A stretch of DNA of 64,000 bases from Bactrocera neohumeralis (lineage: Eukaryota > Arthropoda > Insecta > Diptera > Tephritidae), in NCBI RefSeq assembly GCF_024586455.1, contig NC_065922.1, positions 14,318,089-14,382,088 of the forward strand. The letters are read 5' to 3'. This document shows positions 1-13,000 of this stretch, in pieces (the stretch's first letter is position 1; each line of letters opens with the position of its first letter). Below the pieces are notes generated by a model, which was not told the DNA's origin, did not search any database, and was given only the letters and a program-made list of their open reading frames with translations. Both the position numbers and the translations under genes were made by a program.

Positions 1-480
1 TCTAGCATATCTGCAAGAAGGTATGTTGTTTGCAATTGATAGTTTTAAAATTAAAGGTATCTTTAAAGTGGAAGATATGTTTAAAATGTTCTTAAATATT
101 TCTCGTACTTCTCTATTCCCATATTATTGTGCATTTATAATTGTTTTAAATTGATGTATTCTTAATCTTTGAGTAACCAACGTCTAATTAGTGAATAAAA
201 TAATGGAAAAATCTCGGAGAACTATTTCCTGCTGGTTATAAAAAAAAGTAAGAATAGAAATGCCTGAATCCAATCGTATTAAATAGAGTTGCCGTCTATC
301 TATTTTAAGATGGGTCAAAAATATAATATGCCACAATATGATTATGATAAGCAGGTTCATTTCCGGGCATTCCTTTATTATATGTACATACACATTTATG
401 CATAAATTTATTTATAAAAGGTTATGCAATTCCACGAATTACTTCTTAACTAACATTTAAAAAAAATGTATGCTATTGCT
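1..480. other. Left edge: no supported gene
   Basis: Positions 2-152 are open on the plus strand for 50 codons (starting LAYLQEGMLFAIDSF) and end at a TGA. A possible donor (GTATGT) follows CAAGAAG near position 21. I recognise no family and a chance open frame of this size in AT-rich DNA is plausible. It could be the tail of a gene lying to the left. Nothing else is visible up to 480. Confidence 0.15.
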
Positions 481-663
481 TTGCGGGTAACTCTTGCGTT
501 GACTGACTGACCTGCGCTTGAGCACAATTCTTGCCTGCTTCATTGTCTTGCAAGGGCCGATTGTGTTTGGGCTTCTTTGGCGTTTTTCTGTTTTACTCGA
601 CTGTTCGTTGTCGGCTTGCATACATCAATAAACAAATCGCTAAAACGTCGTATAGTGTAAAAC
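481..663 (+). other. arm: Candidate arm 5' non-coding exon
   Basis: This stretch is less AT-rich than its surroundings and ends in AAAAC followed by GTGAGT at 664-669, a good splice donor. The next good acceptor (TTTTTTAG at 1032-1039) opens the exon carrying the arm start codon, so a 5' UTR exon joined over a roughly 375-nt intron is a reasonable reading. The transcription start was not located. Inference only. Confidence 0.35.
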
Positions 664-1068
664 GTGAGTCAAATTAACATGTTATTTTGAAAAATATTTA
701 CCTGTAAAAGCGAGGAAAAATACACATCTTTTGTTTGTTTTTGTTCCTTTTGTAGAAATGCATACGCATATTCATTAAGTGGGTGAAAGATTTCTGTAGT
801 TTTGTGTGATCCATGTACTCTTAAGATTGTCTACAGCACTGATTATTTAATTAAAATCACAATTTGGTTGACTTGCCGTACAAATTTTGGTTATAAGGTT
901 TGGTACTTTATTGGAGTCAAGTAATTATCTTCGGACAAAAGCTTTTCTTCGGGAAATAAACATATACCATCCTAGCTTTTAGAAATTTATTTATTATCTT
1001 AGAGTTTATTATTAAACATATTTTATATTTATTTTTTAGGTGTGGTGTGCTCTTCCTAAATCACCAAG

Positions 1069-4000
1069 ATGAGTTACATGCCAGCGCAAAACCGTACAAG
1101 TAAGTTGAAAATTAAAGGAAATGGAGTTTTACTCATCATTAAACATAACGAAGAAATTAACAAGTGTAAACAAAAAATAGTCGAATGATTTTAGTAAAGT
1201 ACTTATAGGAATAAAATTAAAGTGTATATAAATATTACTACAGTAGGAAACGTATTTAAAACACATGTTCAACATATTTAAATTTACTAAATGTGTTTTT
1301 GATAGTAACAAATTTTTAATAATTTTATTTTATTAAATTCATTTTTTATTTATTTTTATTAAATTTTCATGGTTGACATTTCCCAGTCTGTAGACTAAAG
1401 TGCTTTTCCGGTAAAATGAATTATATTTCCTCCATAGTAATTTTAGAAATTGCTGAAATTATATACTTGAAAGTCGTTAAATTGATTACGCATTCAATTT
1501 CATTTCCAAAAGATTATAAAAGAAGGGTTGCGGGAGTTAAAAATGCAATCATACGTACATACATATGTATATAATGCTACCCATATTATTTCCACATGCA
1601 CAGTTGTGTTCACGAAATTAGCAACATGTCTTGAGTAAGGTCCAAAGTGCAGTATTTCCAAAGTGTTATTGAAGTAAAACGATTTTCAAGCAAGAAATAT
1701 TTCTTTAACCTTATTCCTGATTCCTGAGAATTATACATCGATAATTTATATATTTTTAAAGGCAACATGTGTTGCTATTTTCCTCAGCTTTTATATATTT
1801 ACTTTAATACGTACGTATACGGTTCCAAAATATTTATGTGTGAAAAATATTAAATTTTTGTCGACAAAACGGAAATTCTTAAGTTCACATATTACTTGTA
1901 GTATATACACGTATCAAAAAAAGTGCAGTATGAATAAATCGAGTCCTTAAAATTATGTTTGTATGTATGCCTACTTGTTAATATTGCAACCGTAGACTTT
2001 TCACGACATTTGGTGGAACTGTGTTTATACTTGACACGAGTACACAAGTGGATACATATGTATGTACGCATGCGAACCACCCCCATTTTAGTTCGATGGG
2101 TTTTTATGCCAATACTTCATTTCAAAGGCAATTGATGCGGACTTTTGCCAGCAGGCATTTTAAATTAACCACTGTCAATGGGAGAAATGCATGCGCATGC
2201 ACGCGTACGTTTCTGAAATCTTGGTATATATTTGCATATGAATCTAAAAGTGCTTTGGGTGGCATATGTCGGTTGGAAATTTTTCTTTATTATCAAGCTA
2301 TCATTAAGCCTGCTGAAGAGCTCTTGTAATGCTGTAATTTGATGAAGGCGCACTGCCAGCAACAACTGGAGTATACAAAGAAAACTTATGCTCATATATG
2401 CTATATTACATTGTGCTGCTCTTTAGATCCATGTTGGCCATTCACACTGCAATGTCTGCGCTTTTGACATGCATCAGTGTTTGATTTTTACTGCCACTTT
2501 TTTAGGCTGACTTACATAAAAATACGATTTTTACGCTTTGATTAACCAAAGTTTTGCTCCTTTGGAGATGCATATAACAATATATGTACATATGTATGTG
2601 CATACATATATGTATGTATATATGTATATAGGGTGTTCATATTTGATGATGAATTGTCGTTTCTCCTCTGTTTGGTAGTTAGCAAACTCTATTTGTATGG
2701 GTATATACACAGTAAGCCATTATATGTTAAATACAAATCTTCTAAATAAATAAAGAGAACAAATTTGTTTAGCTAATGCTTGTAATTTGACTGGCATGTC
2801 CTCAGATGTTTTCCTTCTTCTCATATTAATTAACAATTTTATGTAAATACATGTATGTGAGTTCGATTTGCAAACAAAATTATTCGATTTAATTCAAAAT
2901 AAGTGTGTATGTGTGATTCTACTTGAGCTGGTATTCTCTTTTTTATTCAATCTCTATTTGATTATCCTATGTAGTTACATTGGTCTTATACCAGTTGCTG
3001 ATCAGTATGCCGGTCTCTTTGATATAAGCCGGTCGTTTGTTCGATTCGCTACTTAAAGCTTATCGCATGGAAAACATCTTTATATGATCTCCTTTCGTGG
3101 CGATAAGTCAATTTAAGCATATTTAGCAGTTTGGTTATTTAAAGACAACTTTACAGTCAATATGTCTAACGCAGTATTATACTATATGGAAACAGTTTAC
3201 CCATACATTAAATTTGTCAATTTAAGAAATAACGTTAAACTTTAAGTACACTTAAAGAAAAAACGTTAACTTCGGTTGCACGAAAGCTGTAAAACACTTC
3301 CTGTTTTTACTATAGTCGGGTCTACGTAATAGTCTTGACAGACGGCAGCGTTAATCCGGATTAACTGCGCACTTAATCAGATCCAAATTTGTAGGTGACA
3401 GACGGCAGCTATGCGAGTTTGAAACTCTCATAAACAGCTCATTGTCCTTTTTATAATATTTTCAATAAAAATTGATAGAAGATAAACATTACGGTTGTTA
3501 GCCGACCAATTTTTACCAAACCATTTTTTATTACAAAAGCATATCAACACATTATTTTTAAAACTGCATCATAACATAGAAGTTTTATTGATACTATATT
3601 GAGAATTTGATAAACAGCTGTCAGGGTTGCTTGTATTTCATTCACAATAGATGAAAATTGGCCATTTTTAACAATGTTGCCAACGAAAATCTCACAAACT
3701 TCCTAAACTTTTGAGAGTTATTTTTGGATTCAGCAACGGAGTTAGCTGTGGTAACTCCTGAATTAATCCCGAAAAATGCAATTAATCTGGTTTAACGCTG
3801 CCGTCTATCAATGCTATAAGTCTCTAAAATTTTAAGGATTAATTATGAGTTAGCAATGAAGTTTGCTTCACTAATTCTTTACTGCATTAATCCGGATTAA
3901 CGCTGCCGTCTGTTAAGGCTATAACCGGGACGGACCCAGATTTTTATCCGATCAAGGACTGTTAAATCCCGACTTTCCCCCAAACTACTTCAGGAATCTT

Positions 4001-7000
4001 CTAATGTTGTTGCTACAACAAAATCAATAACAACAACCCTTTACAAATCCAAAATACTCCATACAAGAACTCGTTTTTGACCGGTCAGTTACTATGGCAG
4101 CTACATATATGTTATAGTTGTCCGATTTGGAGAACTTTTTCGGAGACTGTAAAGTTGCTTTGGCTAGTTATCTATGCAAAATTTTTGACATATGCCTCGT
4201 CAAAAACAAAAGCTTTCTAGACAAAGACGTTTCCGAAAATGAGTAGCTTTTCTTTCTGTGTGTTACAAACTTCTTGGCAAACTTAATATAATATTTAAGA
4301 AGTATTAAAGTGGGGAACAAAATAAATTTTGAGCTTTTAGGGTATATTAAAAATCGCCATCGCCATAATTTGGTCGCATTTTTCTTTCGTGCCTTCGATC
4401 ACACATACACACACACAGCATTGCTACACCGCTGCGTCCCTTTTAGTGTTGTGATTCCGTTGATTTGTATGAATCGTTGAATTTTAAACTGTCTGGCTTT
4501 AAAAAATTCCTTTCTTTCAAGTGTCTGGCACAGCAGACCACTAAGTCTGACAGCATCAATATCATCAAACACTTTATGCACACAAATGGGTTTGCATCAG
4601 CAAAATTGTTCTTTTGATGGAAATTCAATATGTATAAATGTAACTGAACAAGTGTTTGAACACCACAAGGCCTTGCATATCGAAAAATCATCATCAACAA
4701 CAGCAAAATCGTCATCATTATGATTGCAATAATTATGCGCTGTTAACTTGAAACCGTTAAAAATATACTCAGCTTCACACTGCCAAATCTTCTACTTCTA
4801 TTAATTTTTTATACGCTCGCCGCGCCAACAACCAACCCCCATTTCCCAACGTGGTTGGTGTGGGCTGCCAGTAGGCGGTGCGGTTGCCAGACCTTTGTCA
4901 GCACAATGCAACTGTTGTCACTCTAACAAAGTGTGACGACTCGACTGCCGGCTATGCTTACACACCTACACACATACTAACCAACCTGACCAATGCACTT
5001 TGGAGTGCTATACTTTTACATTTACATACAAACCATATTTTTATATATTTCTTAACTTTTTCCCTAAGAATCCTGTACATATGTACATATGTATGTGCTA
5101 TGCTGTCAACATATCTGTTACCGTTGTTGTGTTTGCATTCGTGTCGCTTTGTAATCCGAGTTCTTGTCACTGCTTTGTAATGTTTTAATGTCAATGCTGG
5201 TTTTGTTCTTTTCGTTGTCATTTTGTGACAATGTGTCGTAATATCCGTGGTCGGCGCTTCTGGCCATTTAGTTTACTTTAAAATAATGTTCTCATTCACA
5301 CTATGCGTTGAGTTTTACCTATGAGCTTACGTATCCATTTACGTAGTCTTGGCTCAGGAAGTGTCAGTGACTGCGCTTCCACTCTCCTGACTTTTTGTTG
5401 TTTTTATTTTTTTAGTAGAAATTTAATGCCTTAACAATAGATGATGCTGGGTGGTTTTCTGAAGTGAAATTAATAATTAATCAAAGTAAAATGATATTGA
5501 AAATGGAGATGAATACGATTTACGAGTATGTTCTGGTAATATAGATCCGACTGAAGTGTGAATGGAACAGTCACACCCATTCGACAGCTTTTCAAAATAC
5601 TTTCCCAAAAAGTATTTCTGAAAAAGTACTAAAATTTGCTATAATTTAATTATATGTTGCCTACATTTAGGCGTATGCGTTAACTTATAAAGAATGCCTG
5701 GCATTAAATCAGTAAAGAAATCTTATTTTAACCCAAAAAGTTGAACTAAAATTACCATAAAAATTCTTCATATTAGATATAAATAAAATTAAAAAAAAAA
5801 ATAATAATTTATGAAAATTCTTCGAACTAATTGTAAAAATTAAAAAAAAAATAAAACAAAATACCTATGTATATGTATTAGATTTAATATAATCGTTATT
5901 CAATTTCAGTGTCGCATAACAATCAATACAATCCTCCGGACCTGCCACCCATGGTCTCGGCCAAGGAGCAAACGTTAATGTGGCAGCAGAATTCGTATCT
6001 GGGCGATTCTGGTATTCATTCCGGTGCGGTCACACAAGTACCATCGTTGTCGGGCAAAGAGGATGAACAAATGGAGGACGACCCACTTATGTTCGATTTG
6101 GATACTGGCTTTCCACAGAACTTCACCCAAGAGCAGGTGGACGATATGAATCAACAGTTGAGTCAGACACGTTCACAGCGTGTACGTGCCGCCATGTTCC
6201 CCGAGACTTTGGAGGAGGGCATCGAAATACCATCGACTCAGTTCGATCCCCAACAGCCCACTGCAGTGCAGCGCTTGTCGGAACCATCACAAATGTTGAA
6301 ACATGCCGTAGTAAATCTTATCAACTATCAAGATGATGCCGAGTTGGCCACACGTGCCATACCCGAATTGATTAAGTTGTTGAATGATGAAGATCAAGTG
6401 GTTGTCTCACAGGCCGCCATGATGGTCCATCAATTGTCGAAGAAAGAGGCTTCTCGCCATGCCATCATGAATAGTCCACAAATGGTTGCCGCTTTAGTGC
6501 GTGCTATTTCCAACAGCAATGACTTGGAGAGCACCAAAGCTGCCGTGGGCACGCTACACAATTTGTCACATCATCGTCAGGGCCTGCTGGCTATCTTCAA
6601 GAGTGGTGGCATACCGGCTTTGGTGAAATTGCTGTCATCACCTGTTGAGAGTGTGCTCTTCTACGCCATTACTACACTACATAATTTGTTGTTGCATCAG
6701 GATGGATCGAAAATGGCCGTACGCCTGGCTGGTGGCCTGCAGAAGATGGTCACTTTGTTGCAGCGCAATAATGTGAAATTCTTAGCCATCGTTACGGATT
6801 GCTTGCAAATTTTGGCCTACGGCAATCAGGAGAGCAAATTGATCATACTGGCTTCGGGCGGTCCCAATGAACTGGTACGAATTATGCGCTCGTACGACTA
6901 TGAGAAGTTACTCTGGACTACTTCACGTGTGTTGAAGGTACTCTCCGTATGCTCGAGCAATAAGCCAGCCATTGTTGATGCTGGTGGCATGCAGGCTTTG

Positions 7001-10000
7001 GCTATGCATTTAGCCAATCCATCACCACGTTTAGTGCAAAACTGTTTGTGGACATTGCGGAATCTATCCGATGCCGCCACCAAGGTAGATGGTCTCGAAC
7101 CACTACTGCAATCCTTGGTGCAGGTATTAGCCTCGACGGACGTGAATGTTGTCACTTGTGCCGCTGGCATACTTTCGAATTTAACTTGCAATAACCAACG
7201 CAACAAAGCTATCGTTTGTCAAGTTGGTGGTGTCGATGCCCTGGTACGCACCATTATAAATGCCGGTGACCGCGAAGAGATCACCGAGCCGGCTGTGTGC
7301 GCATTGCGTCACTTGACTTCACGTCATGTGGACTCGGAGTCGGCACAGAACGCCGTACGTCTCAACTATGGACTGTCAGTGATTGTAAAGCTTTTGCATC
7401 CACCATCACGTTGGCCGCTAATCAAGGCCGTCATCGGTTTGATACGCAACTTGGCCTTGTGCTCGGCCAACCATGCACCACTGCGCGAACATGGCGCCAT
7501 ACACAATTTGGTGCGCCTCTTAATGCGCGCATTCCAGGATACTGAACGCGTAAGTAGCCAAATATTTTGTTAAAAATCAAATAATTTATTAACTTTGTAT
7601 AATAATTCTTTTATTTTACTGTAGCAACGTTCATCTGTTGCCACTACCGGATCCCAGCAGCCATCCGCTTATGCCGACGGCGTACGTATGGAGGAGATCG
7701 TCGAAGGCACCGTCGGTGCTCTACACATATTAGCACGTGAATCGCACAATCGCGCTTTGATACGGCAACAATCTGTCATACCGATATTTGTGCGTCTACT
7801 TTTCAACGAAATCGAAAATATACAGGTTAGTTTGCCATACGCTCAAAGTATTTTGTTTCTAGTTAAATGTACAATGTCTATTGCAGCGCGTTGCCGCCGG
7901 CGTACTTTGTGAGTTGGCCGCCGATAAAGAGGGCGCCGAAATGATCGAGCAAGAAGGCGCTACTGGTCCGCTTACTGACCTCTTGCACTCGCGTAACGAA
8001 GGTGTTGCCACCTATGCAGCAGCCGTGCTATTCCGCATGAGCGAGGATAAGCCACAAGATTACAAAAAGCGTCTTTCTATTGAATTGACCAATTCATTGT
8101 TGCGCGAAGACAACAATATGTGGGGAAATGCTGATTTAGGCATGGGTCCGGATCTACAGGTGAGTCATCAGTGTAAATTTAGTGCACTGTAGTACTATTT
8201 GTGAGTTTTTAGCGTGTAAAGAAAAAATCCTCTAAGCTAGCGTAGCGTAAATTAGACGCTTATCTCTTTGTAAGCTTAGCAAAAGTAAATAATCATAAAA
8301 GAAAAAATCAACGAATTGGTCTGCTCTAAAACTCTCTGTATGCGTATTTAAAGTATTCCAACTGTTTACTTGTGTACATACATACATACATAAATAAATT
8401 ACCCTAGTCTACAATTTTTATTTCGCTTCAACATAACCTATATTTTGTTACTACCTTTATTTACTTAGAGCATAGCGGAAATTGTAAATATAAATAATGT
8501 CAGCTATTATGCTTGGAAACATTAATTTTTATTTAATAAAACGATAGTACAGATTTAATTAAATTTATATAAATTACTCACGCAAGTTATAGGTGGTCCT
8601 CAAAGCGGTCCATTGTCGAAATTTTTAGTGGATTTTTTATACCTTAAACAAAGTATATTGAGAAGGAAACGCCAGAGACCCTATAAAGTATATATGTACC
8701 ATATGTAAATTATCAGCGTGAGGAACTAAGTCGATTTAGTCATGTCCGTCTATTTGTCTGTATTTACGCAAACGAGCCTCTCAGTTTTTGAGATATCGCT
8801 TTGAAATTTTGCACATGCCCTTTTTTCCGCAAGAAGCTGTTTATTTGTCGAAACCGCCATTATCAGATCACTATAGCATATAGCTGCATTACAAACTGAT
8901 CGTTCAAAATGAAGTTCTTGTATGAAAACTCTTTTGTTTGACAAGATAACTTCATGTAATTTGGCGTTGGACAATAATCGCGAGAGTACAATTTCAGAAC
9001 AAATTTTGCACACCTGATCACTATAGTATACATAGACACTTAACTCCTACAAAGAAGGTTTGAGGCTAAATTTTTAAACCTGACACTTCCCTACTAATCC
9101 AGCGTTAGCTTTAAGCACATTAATTAACAGTGAGCCACTAAAAATAAGCTTTCAGGACCACTTTACTTGTATTCGCATAGCGTAGTTTTTCGTTGGTTTT
9201 GCAACCGTTATTTAGTTTTATTCTTTCATTAGCTTTAAGTTTATTAATTTGTGTTATTATTTTTGTTAATTAACTTACAATTTTAATTTTTTCTTTGTTC
9301 CTTTTTTATGTACTTGGTTTGTAACACAATCACAAAAACAACCGTTCACCTTACTACCATAAACACCGTCGCAATTATGTTGACCAAACACCGAAATTTG
9401 TGCTAAAACGTTGAAAATTTAAACAATTCGCAAAACTATCACGAAATCACAACGACTATCGCTACAATTCAATTGCAATTAATGAAATAAAAAAAAACAA
9501 CATTAAACGTTTAAATGCCACAACCACCACCATATCACCACTGAAACCTTGCCCAACACCTGTCCATTTGCACTTCCTTGAAAATCATTTGTATCCTAAC
9601 AACTTTTTGCAATTTTCGCAACGTCACACACAGGATATGCTTGGACCCGAACAAGCATATGAAGGTTTATATGGGCAGGGCCCGCCGAGTGTGCACAGCT
9701 CACATGGAGGTCGAGCATTCCAACAAGGTATGTATGCTGAGTTCCCAGACCCACTCTCGCCAGTTAAAGAAAAATAACAAAATTGAATAAAAATACAAGT
9801 TGAAACATTTTCCGTTAACTTGCGGTTTTCGTAAATATGTAAACTCGTTACGACAGCATGATGCGTTCGTTCGTCAAACTAATAAAAAAACGAAAACTAA
9901 AAAACATAATAAAAAAATAAATAAATCAAAATTCATTAACAGCGTAATTACGTATGTAACTTCGATTGAGAGCTGCATAACAAAATTATACCATAATTAC

Positions 10001-13000
10001 GCTAAATCATTAAAATTGTTTCTTTTACATTTTCTTCAACTCACATATTAAACATCGCCCTTCACTGCCAGATTGAAGTAAACGTCTAATTACCCTTTAA
10101 TCATCAACCCTGTTTAGTTAAATGTTATATAAACCACTTGAAATGAGGTTGTATACGCCTGTTTGACGTTTTATCATCCAAAAAATAAATTGGAAAAATG
10201 CTTCACATCATCCGAAATTGGGCAAAGCACAGTAACATAAAATAATGCACATAAATCCGATGCTAAAATACACGTTCAACCTTATAAATATACACCTATT
10301 TTAATCCCGTGTCAATAAAGTGAAATATTTTAGTTATAAAACTTTTTTTTTTAAGACAAACATTGTTTACATTACTGGTAATCAATGAAATAGCTAGCAA
10401 CGCTTTGAAAAAAAAGTGCTACCATCTCAAATTAAATTCAAAATTTAAGTGTTGCCTACATGGAGGCGTTCAACGTACAAAATTCGAAATATATGTGTTC
10501 AAAATTTAAAAACAGTTAAAATAAAATTAAAAAGTCAATTTCATACATACATATGTATATGGTTCATTAAAATTTAATTTAAAAATTAATTTATCTTGGT
10601 TTTCCAATCGGTTGTCGAGCACTATACATTTTTAAGTTCGAATGTGTATGGTTTACATATGTACTATATATATTGTATACATACCATATTTTGAAAATTT
10701 ACCAATTATTAAAATTAAATTTTGTAATATAAATTATTAATAAATATATTTTGAAAATGTACCAATTTATAAAATTAAATATTGTAATAGAAATTAGTAC
10801 TTAATTTAAGAATTTTTCGAACGCTACAATTTTGTGTTCGAAAGTCTAATCTAGTTCATCATAACAAAAATATTTCACTTCAGCTAGCTGTTTTTTAAAA
10901 CCCCTAAAAATATTTTTGAAAAAAAAAAAAAAAAAAAATTAATAATAGCTTAATACCATACATCCATGCAACCTGAACCAAGTCACAATAATCTCACCGC
11001 AAGTTGTAGTATTGAAAATCCTTTATGAAATCCACGAATTTGAGAGTAACGCTACAAGTTCATTCACCTTAAATAATGCGTTATCTCCGTTATTTCTGCT
11101 TTTTCAGTTAATTTCCACGATTTTTTTAGTTATTACAATGCAATTACAATATATATAACAATTAGTGCGTATGCATAAATTAGTAGGGGTTTAATAGCCA
11201 TTCATTTGCCAATTAATCACTCATGCCGTGCTTTACCATGCCATGTATTGATATGTAGAAGAACGCTCACAAAGCTAGTAGTAGTACAACCAACCAACAT
11301 CCATCCATTCACCAACTCACTCATCCAAAAGCAAAGTAAAGCAATCGATTCAATTACCTATACTATGTAGTCGTAAATTGTGCAAAAAATATCGTAACGA
11401 AAAATTAACCAAACGTTCTCTCTCTCTTTCTCTCTCTTTCTCTCTCTTTATCTCTCGCTCGTTTACTCTACTCGCTATTTTTCAACGGATCGCTTGCTTG
11501 CTCGTTAATAATGTAAACTAAATACATACATAATGCTTAAATTGTGTTAAATTAATTAATGATAAACAGTTAAGCCAGCCTAACATATATCATCACTAAA
11601 AATAAATACAATCTCTGAACGATAAACGAATTTAAAGCAAGAAACAAAACCAAATAAATAAAATTATTTAAAAAAATATTTAATTTAAAAACAAAATATT
11701 AAAGCGATAAAAATTTTAGTCAAAAAAAAAAATTAGTAAGCATAAGTAAAATGTAGTAACACGTATACATGTATACATTACTCAAAGTATTCGTAGGCAA
11801 TAAGATTTAAGATTTACAAGTTTTGCATTGCGAGCAAGCTTACTCACTGAATTTCGAAACCAAAAGCAAGAAAGTAAAAATGAAAATAAAAAAATAAACA
11901 AAAAGGCAACTGTAGCGTACCCGTTGAATGCTTTAAAGCTAAGATTACTCATCCGAAATCAATAATCCAAACCACCAGCCAGTCAAAGAAACAAACAAAC
12001 AAACCAAAAGCCAGCCAGCTTAGGAATGGCACTCGCTTTGCGCGCGTACAAGCAATGACAAATTCCTCCATATAGGTGACTAAAAATGAATTTGTTGTGC
12101 CTTTTGTTTTACCGTACAGTTATGAGATTTTGATTTTGCTTTCATTTTATAATTTACCAATTTTATAGACTTTCGGTATGTAATTTAAATTAAATTTAGT
12201 GCGTAGTAAGTTGGCAGTAGATTTATTTCGTGAATTTTAATTTAATTTTAACTTCTTTTGATTTAGAATTTAGCATACAATACAATTTTGGTTCTTCGTT
12301 AGTACTTTTGCAGCCTTATTTTGTACATTTGACTCTTGCACACGTTATTGTTAAATTTTTGAAATGAAATTTATGTACATTCTTACATATATATACTCAT
12401 GTAAATTATGTATATGATGTATATTCCCTTTGAGCTTAAATTGTAGCAATTTTTGTGCATTCATGTTATGCATGGCTTTATTGCATTCTCTTAAGTTTTC
12501 GATAGAACTTTTTTTTGATTATGGAAAATATGTACACTAAATGAAGCAAATTAAAAAAAAAAACTTCATTAGTATTCGAGTATATGTTGAATTATAAAAT
12601 ATGAAAACCAATAGAATTCAGTAGATGCATTTAAAAAAAGAAACTGACATTTGTTGTCATCCGATGTTTAATCGATTAATATTCGATAATTGACACTACA
12701 ACTGCTATAACGCGATATCCTTTCATAACATTAGAGAAAATAATAAATTTAGAAAAAATGTGATTTCCGCACCTAAGATTGTTATATTGCTTCCGATTAC
12801 TAGGGCAGAACGCGTTTATATTCTTATTTTCTCACAATCCAACTACCATATATAGCAAAAGTGATTATTATTGCTGCTAGTTTCCAGCTCAAGGAATTTG
12901 CTACTAAATCTTTCCTAGATCAAGAAAATAATTACATGAAATGAAGCTACTTTGCAATTTTTGCGATCTTATAAAGGTAGACAACTTCCTGGTATCAACA

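Larger units (their letters stand above)
3254..4290 (+). repeat. 155-bp-repeat family copy split by other insertions
   Basis: The 5' end (GAAAAAACGTTAACTTCGG, then CGAAAGCT) is at 3254-3300. The body (CTCCATACAAGAACT, then CAGTTACTATGGCAGCTAC) and the 3' part (TGTTACAAACTTCTTGGCAA) are at 4055-4290. Both halves match the full copy at 37056-37940. The gap is filled by a terminal-inverted-repeat element and a SINE-like piece, so this copy is the oldest layer of a nested insertion. Confidence 0.6.
1100..5909 (+). other. arm: arm intron 1, repeat-bearing
   Basis: The donor is ACAA/GTAAGT and the acceptor TTTCAG. Besides the nested repeat at 3254-4290 (listed separately), there are ACATATGTATGT-type microsatellites near 1560, 2580-2630 and 5080-5095. 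The open frames at 2021-2329 and 4878-5180 show no family similarity and no splice support, so I do not call them genes. Confidence 0.7.
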
